Shown here piece after piece: positions 7,928 to 17,273 of a DNA stretch of 64,000 nucleotides. The DNA is from Halomonas stenophila. GTDB taxonomy: Bacteria > Pseudomonadota > Gammaproteobacteria > Pseudomonadales > Halomonadaceae. The notes beneath the pieces were generated by a model. The model was not told where the DNA came from, did not search any database, and worked only from the letters and a program-made list of their open reading frames with translations. The first letter of the stretch is position 1; each line of letters opens with the position of its first letter. The stretch lies in assembly GCF_014192275.1 (NCBI RefSeq), contig NZ_JACHXR010000003.1, positions 358,571 through 422,570 of the forward strand. The letters run 5' to 3'. The position numbers were made by a program, and so were the translations under genes.

Positions 7928-8282
7928 CCTTGTAGCCGCGCTTCTCGAGCTCGGCCTTGAGCACCTCGCGCTGGTCGCCCTGGATCTCGATCACCCCCTC
8001 CTTGAGGGCGCCGCCGGTGCCGCAGCGCTTCTTGAGCGCCTTGGCCAGCGCCTTGAGCTCGTCGGCCTTGAGCGGCACGCCCTCGACCAGGGTCACCCCC
8101 TTGCCCTTGCGTCCCTTGGTCTCGCGGCGCAGGCGCACGATGCCGTCCAGGCCCGCCAGGCGATCCTCCTCTGCGGTTTCGGCGCAGCGGCAGTCGGCGA
8201 GCGGCTGGCGGCATGCGGGGCAGATGTCGCCGTGCTCGGTGGAATAGACCAGGCCGCGCAGCTGGTCCTGCAGGGATGCCAT
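7908..8282 (-). CDS. yciH: SUI1/eIF1-like translation factor YciH
   Basis: This 124-residue protein has an N-terminal four-cysteine/histidine cluster (EHGDICPACRQPLADCRCAE, residues 16-35) that may bind zinc. A C-terminal SUI1 domain follows: KGRKGKGVTLVEGVPL, KKRCGTGGALKEGVIEIQGD, then KRGYKVKLAGG. Bacterial YciH resembles eIF1 and is thought to influence start-site fidelity. The length and motif order are typical. A GGAGG element lies just before the ATG. The gene is convergent with, and overlaps, the sirtuin gene. Confidence 0.9.
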   Translation of the reverse strand: MASLQDQLRGLVYSTEHGDICPACRQPLADCRCAETAEEDRLAGLDGIVRLRRETKGRKGKGVTLVEGVPLKADELKALAKALKKRCGTGGALKEGVIEIQGDQREVLKAELEKRGYKVKLAGG

Positions 8283-8402
8283 GGGGCCTCCTTCACGGTA
8301 TGCATGTGGTCCTCGATGATAGCGGTGGAGGCCCTACCGGTCGATCCAGTCGATGACGCTCGCGAACAGCGCGGCCGGCTGGCAGCGCACCTCGCCGACA
8401 GG

Positions 8403-8435
8403 ACACGGGCCACTCCTTCCGGGGTGGGCCCGTGT
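8403..8435 (-). terminator. Hairpin downstream of the hydroxyacid dehydrogenase gene
   Basis: Nine-base arms ACACGGGCC (8403-8411) and GGCCCGTGT (8427-8435) form a GC-rich stem about 30 bp past the stop codon of the minus-strand dehydrogenase gene. No U-run follows, so this may be a terminator or an mRNA 3'-end stabiliser. Confidence 0.4.
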
Positions 8436-8466
8436 GTCGACGACGCGATGGGGACCGCGACATCCG

Positions 8467-9645
8467 CTATCCGCGGCGGCTCACCAGGGCGCTCGCCTCC
8501 AGGTCGGCGATCCGGTCGACACCCAGCAGGCCGATCGTGCGGTCGATTTCCCGTTGCAGGATCTCCAGGGCATGCTCGACGCCCGCCTGACCGCCCGCGG
8601 CCAGCCCGTACAGGGTGGCGCGTCCCAGCCAGATCGCATCGGCGCCCAGCGCCAGCGCCTTGACGACCTCCGTGCCCTGCCGGAAGCCGCTGTCGACGAA
8701 CAGCTGGCAGCGCTCGCCGACGCGCTCCCTGGCCTCCGGCAGCACATCGAGCGGGGAGCAGGCGTGATCGAGCTGGCGGCCGCCATGGTTGGAGAGCACC
8801 ACCGCATCCACCCCGAGCGCGGCGGCCCGCTCGGCCTCGGCGGGCGACAGGATGCCCTTGACGATCAGCTTGCCCGGCCAGCGGTCGCGCAGCCAGGCGA
8901 TGTCGTCCCAGTTCAAGGTGGGATCGAGCTGCTGGCCGATCACCGCCGAGGCGCCCTGCACGCTCTGCTTGCCGGGTGGCAGCAGGTCGCCCAGGTTCTT
9001 GAAGGTCGGCATGCCGTCGGGAATCAGCACGTCGGCGATCCAGCCTGGCCGGGTCAGCAGGTGGACGAGGTTACGCAGGGTCGGCTGCATGGGCTTGCGG
9101 AAATTGCGCAGGTCCCACTCCCGGTTGCCGTAGATGGCGCTGTCGGTGGTGACCACCAGGGTCTCGTAGCCTGCTGTCTGGCAGCGTTCCACCAGTTTCC
9201 TGACGTAGTCCCGATCGCGATAGAAGTAGATCTGCATCCAGGCGTTGAGCCCCTCGATGGCGGCGATGTCCTCCAGCGAGGTGGTGGCGACGTTGCTGAG
9301 CACGAAGGGAATGTTCGCGCCGGAGGCCGCCGCCGCCAGCTTGAGGTCGCCGTTCCGCGTCAGCATGCCGTTGTAGCCGGTGGGCCCGATCACCAGCGGC
9401 AGGGCATGGCGCTTGCCCAGCAGCGTGGTGGACAGGTCCCGCGGGCCGACCCGGGTCAGGGTCCGGGGCTCGAACAGGTAGTCATCGAATACGGCTTGAT
9501 TGTGGCGCAGCGTCCGCTCGTCATCGGCGCCGCCCTCGAGATACTCGAACACGAAATGGGGGAGTCGGCGCCGGGCGATGCGTGCCAGGTCCTGGATGTT
9601 GAGTGCCTTGCGGCAGTCGGTTCCTGCGTAGGGGCGGCGTTTCAC
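8467..9645 (-). CDS. FMN-dependent alpha-hydroxyacid dehydrogenase, (S)-mandelate dehydrogenase-like
   Basis: This 392-residue FMN TIM-barrel enzyme oxidises 2-hydroxyacids to 2-oxoacids. Visible landmarks are RRRLPHFVFEYLEGGADDE, PLVIGPTGYNG, the FMN-phosphate region [16 protein letters not shown] with the catalytic His, and DSGFRQGTEVVKALALGADAIWLGRATLYGLA. The wording of these blocks is closer, from memory, to mandelate dehydrogenase MdlB than to E. coli LldD, so the substrate is left open. The start is judged to be GTG at 9645: GGAGG sits 5 bp upstream and the conserved N-terminus begins right after, whereas the open frame to 9780 encodes non-family sequence. It is divergent from the GntR gene, which may control it. 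Confidence 0.85.
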   Translation of the reverse strand: MKRRPYAGTDCRKALNIQDLARIARRRLPHFVFEYLEGGADDERTLRHNQAVFDDYLFEPRTLTRVGPRDLSTTLLGKRHALPLVIGPTGYNGMLTRNGDLKLAAAASGANIPFVLSNVATTSLEDIAAIEGLNAWMQIYFYRDRDYVRKLVERCQTAGYETLVVTTDSAIYGNREWDLRNFRKPMQPTLRNLVHLLTRPGWIADVLIPDGMPTFKNLGDLLPPGKQSVQGASAVIGQQLDPTLNWDDIAWLRDRWPGKLIVKGILSPAEAERAAALGVDAVVLSNHGGRQLDHACSPLDVLPEARERVGERCQLFVDSGFRQGTEVVKALALGADAIWLGRATLYGLAAGGQAGVEHALEILQREIDRTIGLLGVDRIADLEASALVSRRG

Positions 9646-9708
9646 ATGAGCCTCCAAGCGATGGTCGTCCCACCAAGGTCTAAGCCGAGGGCGCTTTCTG
9701 TTTTCTTG

Positions 9709-9731
9709 CCATACTACCATACTAGCCATAT
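9709..9731. promoter_or_regulatory. Direct-repeat cluster in the hydroxyacid dehydrogenase/GntR divergent region
   Basis: Two perfect tandem 8-mers CCATACTA (9709-9716, 9717-9724) and a third related CCATAT (9726-9731) sit in an AT-richer patch between the two divergent genes. Repeated half-sites here could bind the adjacent FCD-type GntR regulator. No clear -35/-10 pair was identified. Confidence 0.35.
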
Positions 9732-9778
9732 CAGGTAGGCGCCGGCCAGGGGCCACGCCGACATATCGGGGTAAACAC

Positions 9779-10516
9779 ATGAACGCGACACTGCAAGCGC
9801 TATGGCAGGAAACCCGCGACAGCGACTCGGTTCGCCAGCGGCTCTATCAGGTGCTGCGCCAGTCGATCATCCGCATGGTGCTGGCGCCGGGACAGGCGCT
9901 GTCGGAGAAGGAGCTCGCCGACACCTTCTCGGTGAGCCGCCAGCCGGTCCGCGAGGCCTTCATCCGGCTGTCGGAGGCGGGACTGGTCGAGGTGCGGCCG
10001 CAGCGCGGCACCTTCGTGGTCAAGATCTCGCAGCAGGCGGTGCTCGAGGCGCGCTTCGTGCGCGAGGCGGTGGAGGTGGCCGTGGCCCGCGAGGCCGCGA
10101 CCCGCGGGCTGGGGAAGCCGGTGCTCGCCGATCTTCGTGAGCTGATCGAGCGTCAGCGGCGCTGCATCGAGCCGGCCGACCACGACCGCTTCTTCCTGCT
10201 CGACGAGGCCTTCCATCGCACCCTCTCGCTGGGCATCGGCCAGCAGACCGCCTGGAAGGTGACCGAGGAGGTCAAGGCGCAGCTCGACCGGGTGCGCTAC
10301 CTGAGCATTCCCGACAGCACCCCCATCGACAAGCTGATCGAGCAGCACGAGGCCATCGTCGAAGCCATCGAGCGGCGCGACGTCGAGGCGGCGGCGGAGG
10401 CCATGTGCGTCCACCAATGCGAGATCCTGCAGTCGCTGCCCGATCTGGTGCGCCGCTTCCCCGAGATGTTCCAGACATCCCAGACACCATCGCTCGCCGA
10501 GGAGGCCAAGGCATGA
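9779..10516 (+). CDS. GntR-family regulator, FadR/FCD subfamily
   Basis: This 245-residue protein has an N-terminal winged helix (residues 15-80; [40 protein letters not shown]). An all-helical FCD effector domain follows with the metal-binding pattern D-x3-H ([10 protein letters not shown]) and later histidines (EQHEAI, CVHQCEI). FCD regulators of this type sense sugar acids or organic acids. It overlaps the mannonate dehydratase start by 4 bp (ATGA), so it is the first gene of the uronate operon and most likely its regulator. Mannonate, fructuronate or KDG is the probable ligand by context. Confidence 0.88.
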   Translation: MNATLQALWQETRDSDSVRQRLYQVLRQSIIRMVLAPGQALSEKELADTFSVSRQPVREAFIRLSEAGLVEVRPQRGTFVVKISQQAVLEARFVREAVEVAVAREAATRGLGKPVLADLRELIERQRRCIEPADHDRFFLLDEAFHRTLSLGIGQQTAWKVTEEVKAQLDRVRYLSIPDSTPIDKLIEQHEAIVEAIERRDVEAAAEAMCVHQCEILQSLPDLVRRFPEMFQTSQTPSLAEEAKA

Positions 10517-11724
10517 AGATCGAACGGGCCTATACCATCGTCACCGCGCCGGGGCGCAACTTCGTCACCCTCAAGATCGTCACCGACGAGGGCGTCTACG
10601 GCATCGGCGATGCCACCCTCAACGGTCGCGAGCAGGCGGTGGTCGCCTACCTCGAGGAACACGTGATTCCCGCCCTGATCGGCCGCGACCCGCAGCGTAT
10701 CGAGGACATCTGGCACTACCTCTACCGCGGCGCCTACTGGCGGCGGGGCCCGGTGACCATGAGCGCCATCGGCGCCGTCGACATGGCGCTGTGGGACATC
10801 AAGGCCAAGGCCGCCGGCATGCCGCTGTACCAGCTGCTGGGCGGCAAGAGCCGCGAGCGGGTAATGGTCTATGGCCACGCCACCGGCAAGGACATCGAGG
10901 CCTGCCTCGACGAGGTGGCCCGGCATGTCGAGGCAGGCTACCGCGCGGTGCGGGTGCAGGCCGGGGTGCCGGGCATCGCCAGCATCTACGGCGTGGCCAA
11001 GAAGCCCGGCGAGCGCTACGAGCCCGCCGACGCCGAGCTGCCGGCCGAACACGTCTGGAACACCGCCAAGTACCTCAACCACGCGCCCAGGCTGTTCGCC
11101 GCCGTGCGCGAACGCTTCGGCGATGACCTGCACGTGCTGCACGACGTCCACCACCGGCTGACGCCCATCGAGGCGGCGCGGTTGGGCAAGGAGGTCGAGC
11201 CCTTCCACCTGTTCTGGCTGGAGGACTGCGTGCCGGCGGAGAACCAGGAGAGCTTCCGGCTGATCCGCCAGCACACCACCACGCCGCTGGCGGTGGGCGA
11301 GGTCTTCAACAGCCTCTATGACGCCAAGGCGCTGATCGAGAACCAGTGGATCGACTACATCCGCGCCACCCTGACCCATGCCGGCGGCATCACCCATGTG
11401 CGGCGGCTGGCCGACCTGGCCGGGCTCTATCACGTGCGCACCGGCTTCCACGGACCCACCGACCTGTCACCGGTGTGCCTGGGGGCGGCGATCCACTTCG
11501 ATACCTGGGTGCCCAACTTCGGCATCCAGGAGTACATGCCCCACGAAGCCGTCACCGACGAGGTCTTCCCCCACGACTACCGCTTCGAGGACGGCCACTT
11601 CCTGGTCGGCGAGACGCCTGGGCATGGCGTCGACATCGACGAGAAAGCGGCCGCCAAGTATCCCTATCGCCGTGCCAGCCTGCCGGTCAACCGGCTCGAG
11701 GACGGCACCCTGTGGCACTGGTAA
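10513..11724 (+). CDS. manD: D-mannonate dehydratase, enolase superfamily (ManD/RspA type)
   Basis: This 403-residue enolase-superfamily enzyme converts D-mannonate to 2-keto-3-deoxy-D-gluconate. The N-terminal capping domain ([35 protein letters not shown]) is followed by a TIM barrel. The barrel has acidic metal ligands in [22 protein letters not shown] and LAVGEVFN, and a His in [13 protein letters not shown]. The sequence is close to the characterised ManD/RspA group, including the long C-terminal [10 protein letters not shown] segment. Some relatives have low or no mannonate activity, but the UxuB/UxuA/KdgK neighbourhood supports the role. A second, unrelated mannonate dehydratase (UxuA) is in the same operon. 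Confidence 0.88.
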   Translation: MKIERAYTIVTAPGRNFVTLKIVTDEGVYGIGDATLNGREQAVVAYLEEHVIPALIGRDPQRIEDIWHYLYRGAYWRRGPVTMSAIGAVDMALWDIKAKAAGMPLYQLLGGKSRERVMVYGHATGKDIEACLDEVARHVEAGYRAVRVQAGVPGIASIYGVAKKPGERYEPADAELPAEHVWNTAKYLNHAPRLFAAVRERFGDDLHVLHDVHHRLTPIEAARLGKEVEPFHLFWLEDCVPAENQESFRLIRQHTTTPLAVGEVFNSLYDAKALIENQWIDYIRATLTHAGGITHVRRLADLAGLYHVRTGFHGPTDLSPVCLGAAIHFDTWVPNFGIQEYMPHEAVTDEVFPHDYRFEDGHFLVGETPGHGVDIDEKAAAKYPYRRASLPVNRLEDGTLWHW

Positions 11725-11736
11725 CGAGGTGAACCG

Positions 11737-12759
11737 ATGAAAGCCTTTCAGGTAAGCGCCCCCCAGGACTACCGCCTGGTCGACACCGAGGTTCCCGACG
11801 CCGCCCCCGGGGAGGTGCTGGTGAGGGTGGCCTTCGCCGGGATCTGCGGCTCGGACATGCACATCATCCATGGCGACAACGCCTTCGTGCGCTTCCCGCG
11901 GATCACCGGGCACGAGTTCGCCGGCCTGGTCGAGGCCGTTGGTGAGGGCGTCCAGGGCCTCGCCATCGGCGACCGGGTGTGCATCGACCCGGTGATCAGC
12001 TGTGGCCACTGCTATCCCTGCCGCATCGGCCGCCCCAACGTCTGCACCGCGCTGGAGGTGATTGGCGTGCATCGCAACGGCGGCTTCGAGGAGCGGGTCA
12101 ACGTGCCGGCCGGCAACGTCCATCGCCTGCCCGAGCACCTGGGGCTGGATGCCGCGGCGCTGGTCGAGCCCTATTCCATCGCCGCCAACGTGCTGGGCCG
12201 CATGCAGCCCCATCCCGGCGATCGCCTGCTGATCCTCGGCGCCGGGGTGATCGGCCTGACCATCCTGCAGGTGGCCCGCGCCCTGGGCATCGAGGACGTC
12301 ACCGTCAGCGACGTGATCGATGCCCGCCTGGCCACCGCCCGGGAGCTGGGCGCCACCCGCACCCTCAACGGGGCGGAGCAGGACGTCGAGGCCGAGGTCG
12401 CGGCGTTGACCGGCGGCGAGGGCATGCCGCTGATCGCCGACGCCGCCTGCGTGCCGGCCCTGCTGCCGCAGATGCTGCGCATGGCCTCGCCGGCGGGCCG
12501 CATCGGCCTGCTCGGCTTCAACCCCACCCCCAGCGACCTGGTGCAGCTGGAGGTGATCAAGAAGGAGCTGACCCTGGTCGGCTCGCGGCTCAACAACCGC
12601 AAGTTTCCGGAGGTGATCGAGCTGATGGCATCCGGGCGGCTCGATCCGCTGGCGCTGGTCAGCCACCGCCTGCCCTTCGACGACATGCCCGGGGCCATCG
12701 AGATGATCGATCACCATCCCGAAAGGGCCCGCAAGGTACTGATCCAGATCGGTGCCTGA
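11737..12759 (+). CDS. Zinc-dependent medium-chain alcohol dehydrogenase (RspB-like)
   Basis: This 340-residue MDR dehydrogenase has the catalytic Zn site (CGSD, GHEFAG) and the structural-zinc cysteine cluster CGHCYPCRIGRPNVC. Its nucleotide-binding motif is LGAGVIGLTILQVA. It resembles RspB and L-idonate/galactonate-type dehydrogenases and probably interconverts a hexonate and a keto-hexonate feeding the mannonate branch. It lies 12 bp after manD with GAGGTG before the ATG. RspA-RspB pairing is known in E. coli. Exact substrate unknown. Confidence 0.85.
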   Translation: MKAFQVSAPQDYRLVDTEVPDAAPGEVLVRVAFAGICGSDMHIIHGDNAFVRFPRITGHEFAGLVEAVGEGVQGLAIGDRVCIDPVISCGHCYPCRIGRPNVCTALEVIGVHRNGGFEERVNVPAGNVHRLPEHLGLDAAALVEPYSIAANVLGRMQPHPGDRLLILGAGVIGLTILQVARALGIEDVTVSDVIDARLATARELGATRTLNGAEQDVEAEVAALTGGEGMPLIADAACVPALLPQMLRMASPAGRIGLLGFNPTPSDLVQLEVIKKELTLVGSRLNNRKFPEVIELMASGRLDPLALVSHRLPFDDMPGAIEMIDHHPERARKVLIQIGA

Positions 12760-12828
12760 CGGCCATCCACGCTCGTGGTCCGCACGACAACCAACAAGCC
12801 ACAACCGCAAGTGCCAGGAGACAACGCC

Positions 12829-13797
12829 ATGATCAAACGACTCGTGACCAGCGCCGTCCTGGGCGCCGCCATCCTCGGCAGCCAGGCCGGCCTGGCCGCC
12901 GACTTCACGCTGAAATTCGGCCACCTGGCCAACGAAGAGAACATCTGGCACCAGGCCGCCGAGAAGTTCAAGGAAGAAGTGGAAGCCAATTCCGACGGTC
13001 GCATCGAGGTGCAGCTCTATCCCAACGAGCAGCTCGGTGCCGAGATGGATGTCATCAACAGCATCCAACTGGGCACCGCGGACATGACCATCACCGGCGA
13101 GAGCCTGCAGAACTGGGCGCCCAAGGCGGCGATGATGGCGGTGCCCTATGCCTTCCGCGATTCCGCCCACCTCGGGCAGGCCGTGGAGGGCGAGATCGGC
13201 GAGCAGATCGAGGCCCAGATCACCGAGCGCGCCAACCTGGTGCCGCTGGCCTGGTTCGAGCGCGGCCCGCGGCACCTGACCTCCAACCGCCCGATCGAGC
13301 ATCCCGAGGATCTCGACGGCATCCGCCTGCGCGTGCCCAACGTGCCGCTGTTCGTGGATACCTGGGAGGCGCTGGGGGCCCGCCCCACGCCCATGGCCTT
13401 CAGCGAGGTCTTCACCTCCCTGCAGCAGAATACCATCGAGGCCCAGGAGAACCCGCTGAGCCTGATCGAGAGCGCCAGCTTCGATGAGGTCCAGGACTAC
13501 GTGAACCTCACCGGCCATGTGCGCAGCTGGATCTATGTGGTGATCGGCAAGGACCAGCTCGAGGGCATGCCGGAGGACCTGCAGCAGGTGGTCCGCGACG
13601 CCGCCCAGGAGATGCAGGCCCATGAGGCCGAGCTCTTCGCCGAGGACGAGCAGCGGCTGCGTCAGGATCTCGAGGAGCGTGGCATGGAGTTCGTCGAGGT
13701 GGATATCGACGCCTTCGCCGAGAAGGCCCGCCCCGCGGTGCTCGATGCCCTCAATGAAGAGCAGCGCGAGCTGTTCGAGGCCATCCAGGACCTGTGA
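12829..13797 (+). CDS. TRAP transporter substrate-binding protein (DctP family)
   Basis: This 322-residue periplasmic binding protein has a signal peptide (MIKRLVTSAVLGAAILGSQAG, cleavage near LAA-DF). DctP hallmarks include FGHLANEENIWHQAAEKFKEEVE, SDGRIEVQLYPNEQLG and RPIEHPEDLDGIRLRVPN; the arginine in the last motif usually grips the substrate carboxylate. By context the ligand is a sugar acid such as mannonate or glucuronate. The ATG at 12829 is preceded by AGGAG; an earlier in-frame codon is not used by homologues. A hairpin separates it from the permease genes and could allow excess binding protein. Confidence 0.92.
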   Translation: MIKRLVTSAVLGAAILGSQAGLAADFTLKFGHLANEENIWHQAAEKFKEEVEANSDGRIEVQLYPNEQLGAEMDVINSIQLGTADMTITGESLQNWAPKAAMMAVPYAFRDSAHLGQAVEGEIGEQIEAQITERANLVPLAWFERGPRHLTSNRPIEHPEDLDGIRLRVPNVPLFVDTWEALGARPTPMAFSEVFTSLQQNTIEAQENPLSLIESASFDEVQDYVNLTGHVRSWIYVVIGKDQLEGMPEDLQQVVRDAAQEMQAHEAELFAEDEQRLRQDLEERGMEFVEVDIDAFAEKARPAVLDALNEEQRELFEAIQDL

Positions 13798-13806
13798 TGT
13801 CGCTGC

Positions 13807-13832
13807 CGGGCGAGTCCCGCCGGGCTCGCCCG
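13807..13832 (+). promoter_or_regulatory. Intercistronic hairpin between TRAP binding protein and small permease
   Basis: Eight-base arms CGGGCGAG (13807-13814) and CTCGCCCG (13825-13832) form a stable stem just after the dctP-type stop. Such stems in TRAP operons protect the upstream mRNA and raise binding-protein yield. There is no U-run, so a strong terminator is unlikely. Confidence 0.45.
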
Positions 13833-13872
13833 CTCGCCGATGCGTGCCGCCCAGGCATCTTGAGGAGGACCT

Positions 13873-14457
13873 ATGGACCCCAACCACAAGGCGGCCGAGC
13901 AGGAGGCGCTCGAGCAGTTGGACCCACTCGCCTCGGTTCCCACCTTTCAGGGCGCCCTGGGGCGGCTGATCGGGGGGATCGACACCCTGTTCACCGTGCT
14001 CGCCGTCCTGGCGCTGGTGGCTATCGCCGGCACGGTGCTGCTGCAGGTCTCGGCGCGGCTCTTCCTGCCGTTCAGCGTCTCCTGGACCGAGGAGCTGTCG
14101 CGCTACCTGTTCATCTACATGGTGGCCCTGTCGGCGGGGGTGGTGCTGCGCCAGCACCGCAACGTCAGCGTGGAGCTCTTCCACCATACCCTGGGGCTCC
14201 GCGCCAGGGCCGCCCTCCAGGCGCTGATCTGCCTGCTGATCGCCGGCTTCGCCTGGATGGTGCTGCCCTACGCCTGGCAGTACGCCCTGAACGGTGCCTG
14301 GCAGACCTCCCCGACCCTCAGGGTTCCCATGCTCTACATCTTCTTCTCCACGGTGGTGATGTTCGCGCTGTTGCTGGTCTACGGCGCCATCGGCTTCCTG
14401 GAGGGCCTCGTCGCCATTTTCCGCTCGCCTGAGAGCCCCGCATCGGAGAAGCCGTGA
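13873..14457 (+). CDS. TRAP transporter small permease (DctQ family)
   Basis: This 194-residue protein has four predicted membrane segments (about 40-62, 75-95, 115-140, 155-178) and the DctQ signature SWTEELSRYLFIYMVALSAGVVLRQHRNVSVELF. It pairs with the large permease to form the Na+-coupled importer. AGGAGG lies upstream. Its TGA overlaps the ATG of the large permease gene by one base, implying translational coupling. Confidence 0.9.
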   Translation: MDPNHKAAEQEALEQLDPLASVPTFQGALGRLIGGIDTLFTVLAVLALVAIAGTVLLQVSARLFLPFSVSWTEELSRYLFIYMVALSAGVVLRQHRNVSVELFHHTLGLRARAALQALICLLIAGFAWMVLPYAWQYALNGAWQTSPTLRVPMLYIFFSTVVMFALLLVYGAIGFLEGLVAIFRSPESPASEKP

Positions 14458-15737
14458 TGGAAGTGATCATCCTGTTCAGCGCCTTCCTGGTCCTGCTGTT
14501 GATCGGCATGCCCATCGCCTTCTCCCTGGGCATCGCCTCGCTGGGCTACCTGCTGCTGGAAGGCATCTCGCTGACCGTCGTGCCGCAGCGCCTGTACGCG
14601 GGCATCGACACCTTCGTGCTGCTGTGCATTCCCGGCTTCGTGCTGGCCGGCAACCTGATGAACGTCGGCAACATCACCGAGAACATCGTGCGCTTCTCCA
14701 ACGCCCTGCTCGGCCATATCCGCGGGGGGCTGGGCCTGGCCAACGTCGGCGGCTCGATGATCTTCGGCGGCATCTCCGGCACCGCCGTGGCCGACTCGGC
14801 CAGCATCGGCTCGGTGATGATCCCCGGCATGGCCAGGTCCGGCTACGACAAGCCGTTCGCCGCGGCGGTCACCGCCGCCTCCTCCACCGTGGGCCCGATC
14901 ATTCCCCCCAGCGTGCCGATGATCATCGCCGGCTCGCTCTCCGGGGTCTCGGTGGGCCGCATGTTCCTGGCCGGCGCCGTCCCCGGCCTGCTGCTGGGCC
15001 TGGCGATGATGGTCACGGTGTATATCCTCGCCGTGCGGCGTGGCTATCCCAAGGAGGCCCGCGTGCCCTTCCTGCAGCTGCTGCGCGAGGCCAGGACCGC
15101 CTTCTGGGCGCTGCTGATGACGGCGATCATCCTCTACGGCATCATCGGCGGCTTCTTCACGCCCACCGAGGCCTCCATCGTCGCCAGCCTCTACGCCCTG
15201 GTGGTGGGCATGTACGTCTACAAGGGCCTCTCCTGGCGCAAGCTGCCGGCGATCCTCACCGATACCGTCTTCACCTCCGCGGCGCTGCTGCTGATGGTGG
15301 GGCTGGCCAACCTCTTCGGCTGGATCCTGACCAGCGAGCAGATCCCCCAGATGATCGCCGGCCTGATCCTGACCATCAGCGAGAACCCCCTGGTGGTCAT
15401 CCTGATCCTCAACCTGATCCTGCTGTTCGTCGGCGCCTTCATGGAGACCATCGCGGCGCTGATCATCCTCTTCCCGGCGCTGCTCGGCGTGGCCACCGGG
15501 GTGGGCATGGATCCGGTCCACTTCGCGGTCATGGCGGTGCTCAACCTGATGATCGGCCTGACCACCCCGCCGGTGGGCGTCTGCCTGTTCGTGGTCTCGG
15601 GGATCGGCAAGCTGCCCATGCTGACCGTGGCGCGGGCCATCCTGCCCTTCCTGGTCTGCAACCTCGCCGTGCTGCTGCTGGTGTCCTATGTGCCGGCGGT
15701 CTCGCTGTGGTTGCCGACCCTGCTGTTAGGTGAGTAG
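14457..15737 (+). CDS. TRAP transporter large permease (DctM family)
   Basis: This 426-residue membrane protein carries the DctM pattern: FVLLCIPGFVLAGNLMN, the GGSMIFGGISGTAVADSASIG loop, STVGPIIPPSVPMIIAG and TTPPVGVCLFV. These are the two re-entrant hairpin/sodium-site regions of the elevator-type transporter. It forms the transport core with the DctQ protein. The ATG at 14457 is in phase with a GTG one codon earlier; the ATG is preferred because it overlaps the dctQ stop. Confidence 0.92.
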   Translation: MEVIILFSAFLVLLLIGMPIAFSLGIASLGYLLLEGISLTVVPQRLYAGIDTFVLLCIPGFVLAGNLMNVGNITENIVRFSNALLGHIRGGLGLANVGGSMIFGGISGTAVADSASIGSVMIPGMARSGYDKPFAAAVTAASSTVGPIIPPSVPMIIAGSLSGVSVGRMFLAGAVPGLLLGLAMMVTVYILAVRRGYPKEARVPFLQLLREARTAFWALLMTAIILYGIIGGFFTPTEASIVASLYALVVGMYVYKGLSWRKLPAILTDTVFTSAALLLMVGLANLFGWILTSEQIPQMIAGLILTISENPLVVILILNLILLFVGAFMETIAALIILFPALLGVATGVGMDPVHFAVMAVLNLMIGLTTPPVGVCLFVVSGIGKLPMLTVARAILPFLVCNLAVLLLVSYVPAVSLWLPTLLLGE

Positions 15738-15787
15738 AGAGTGGGCGAGTGACGCTCCGACAGAATCCAGCCATCAAAGGGATGCGC

Positions 15788-17257
15788 ATGAACCTGACCC
15801 ATCTTCCCGCGGCCGCGCGCGCTGGCCGGATCGGCATCGTCCACCTGGGCCTCGGCGCCTTCCACCGCGCCCACCAGGCGGTCTACCTGGAGCGCTATCG
15901 CCGGCGCAGCGGCGATACCGCCTGGGGCGTGAGCAGCGCCAACTTGCGCGCCAGCGTGGGGTTGGTGGATGCCCTGCGCGAGGCCGGCCACCGCTACCAC
16001 GTGGCCGAGTACGCCGACAGCGAGCATGTCACCGTCCGCGAGATCGGCGTGATCGAGGAGACGCTGTTCTCCGGCCGCGATGAGCACGGTCGCTGGGGCC
16101 GCGACCGCGAGGCGCTGCTCTCGCGACTGGCAGACCCGGCGGTGCGCATCGTCACCCTGACGGTGACCGAGAAGGGCTACTTCCTGAGCCCGGCCAGCGG
16201 GCGGCTGCTCGTGGACGAGCCGCTGATCGCCGCGGACATCGCCACTCCCGAGGCCCCCTGCACCGCGCCGGGGCTGCTGGTCGAGGCCCTGGCGCGGCGC
16301 CGGGCGGCGGGGCTGGCGCCGTTCACGGTGCTCAGTTGCGACAACATGCCCGACAACGGCAAGCGTACCCGCGCCGCCGTGACCGAGCTGGCCGAGCGTC
16401 GCGACGCCGCGCTGGCGGCCTGGATCGAGCGCGAGGTGGCCTTCCCGTGCAGCATGGTCGATCGCATCGTGCCGGCCATGACCGCGGCGGACTTCGCCCG
16501 CCTGGCCGAGCTCGGCGTCGAGGACCCCAACGCCGTGGTCGGCGAGGCCTTCAGCCAGTGGGTGGTCGAGGACGACTTCCCCCAGGGGCGGCCGGCCTGG
16601 GAGGCGGACGGCGTGGAGATGGTCGCCGATGTGGCGCCCTTCGAGACCATGAAGCTGCGCATGCTCAACGGCAGCCACTCGCTGCTCGCCTACCTGGGCG
16701 CCCTGGACGGCATCGAGACGGTATTCGAGGCGGTGAGCCGCGACGACCTGGTGGCCCTGCTGCGCCGCTACATGCTCGATGAGGCCGCCCCCACCCTGGC
16801 CATGCCCGAGGGCACCGATCTCACCGCCTACGCCGGGCAACTGCTCGAGCGCTTCGCCAACGACAGCCTGCGCCATCGCCTGCAGCAGATCGCCATGGAC
16901 GGCTCCCAGAAGCTGCCCCAGCGCTGGCTGCACGGCGCCCAGGCACGCCTGGCGGCCGGCGGTGAGGTGCCCTGCACCGCGCTCGGCGTGGCCGCCTGGA
17001 TCCGCTATACGGCCGGCGACGACCTGGCCGGCCGGTCCCATCGGGTCGACGACCCCCTGGCGAGCCGCCTGGCGGCCCTGCACGCGCGCCACGGCGACGA
17101 TGTCGAGGCCCTGGTGGCGGCCTTCCTGGCCGTGCAGGACGTCTTCCCGCCGGCGTTGGCGGCCGAGCCGCGCTTCGCCCGGGCGGTCGCCGCCGCCTAC
17201 ACCACCCTGACACGACAGGGGCTCGCCGGGGCGCTGGCCGCCCGCGGGCGGGCCTGA
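15788..17257 (+). CDS. uxuB: Fructuronate reductase / mannitol dehydrogenase family
   Basis: This 489-residue long-chain polyol dehydrogenase has an N-terminal Rossmann motif ([23 protein letters not shown]), the family signature [15 protein letters not shown] and the catalytic Lys-x5-N-x2-H stretch in [20 protein letters not shown]. In the UxuB branch it reduces D-fructuronate to D-mannonate with NADH, directly feeding UxuA/ManD. The start at 15788 follows AAAGGG by six bases; ATG 15782 and others upstream are possible. The length matches E. coli UxuB. Confidence 0.88.
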   Translation: MNLTHLPAAARAGRIGIVHLGLGAFHRAHQAVYLERYRRRSGDTAWGVSSANLRASVGLVDALREAGHRYHVAEYADSEHVTVREIGVIEETLFSGRDEHGRWGRDREALLSRLADPAVRIVTLTVTEKGYFLSPASGRLLVDEPLIAADIATPEAPCTAPGLLVEALARRRAAGLAPFTVLSCDNMPDNGKRTRAAVTELAERRDAALAAWIEREVAFPCSMVDRIVPAMTAADFARLAELGVEDPNAVVGEAFSQWVVEDDFPQGRPAWEADGVEMVADVAPFETMKLRMLNGSHSLLAYLGALDGIETVFEAVSRDDLVALLRRYMLDEAAPTLAMPEGTDLTAYAGQLLERFANDSLRHRLQQIAMDGSQKLPQRWLHGAQARLAAGGEVPCTALGVAAWIRYTAGDDLAGRSHRVDDPLASRLAALHARHGDDVEALVAAFLAVQDVFPPALAAEPRFARAVAAAYTTLTRQGLAGALAARGRA

Positions 17258-17273
17258 CCGAGAGGACCTTCCC

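Noticed and set aside
8467..9780. ATG/GTG starts upstream of 9645 for the hydroxyacid dehydrogenase
   Set aside because: The extra N-terminus is not family-like and covers the regulatory repeats, while GTG 9645 has an ideal Shine-Dalgarno.
11467..14187. 906-codon minus-strand open frame
   Set aside because: It is antisense to manD, the alcohol dehydrogenase and the TRAP genes, with a low-complexity His/Gln/Gly/Ala-rich translation typical of high-GC shadows.
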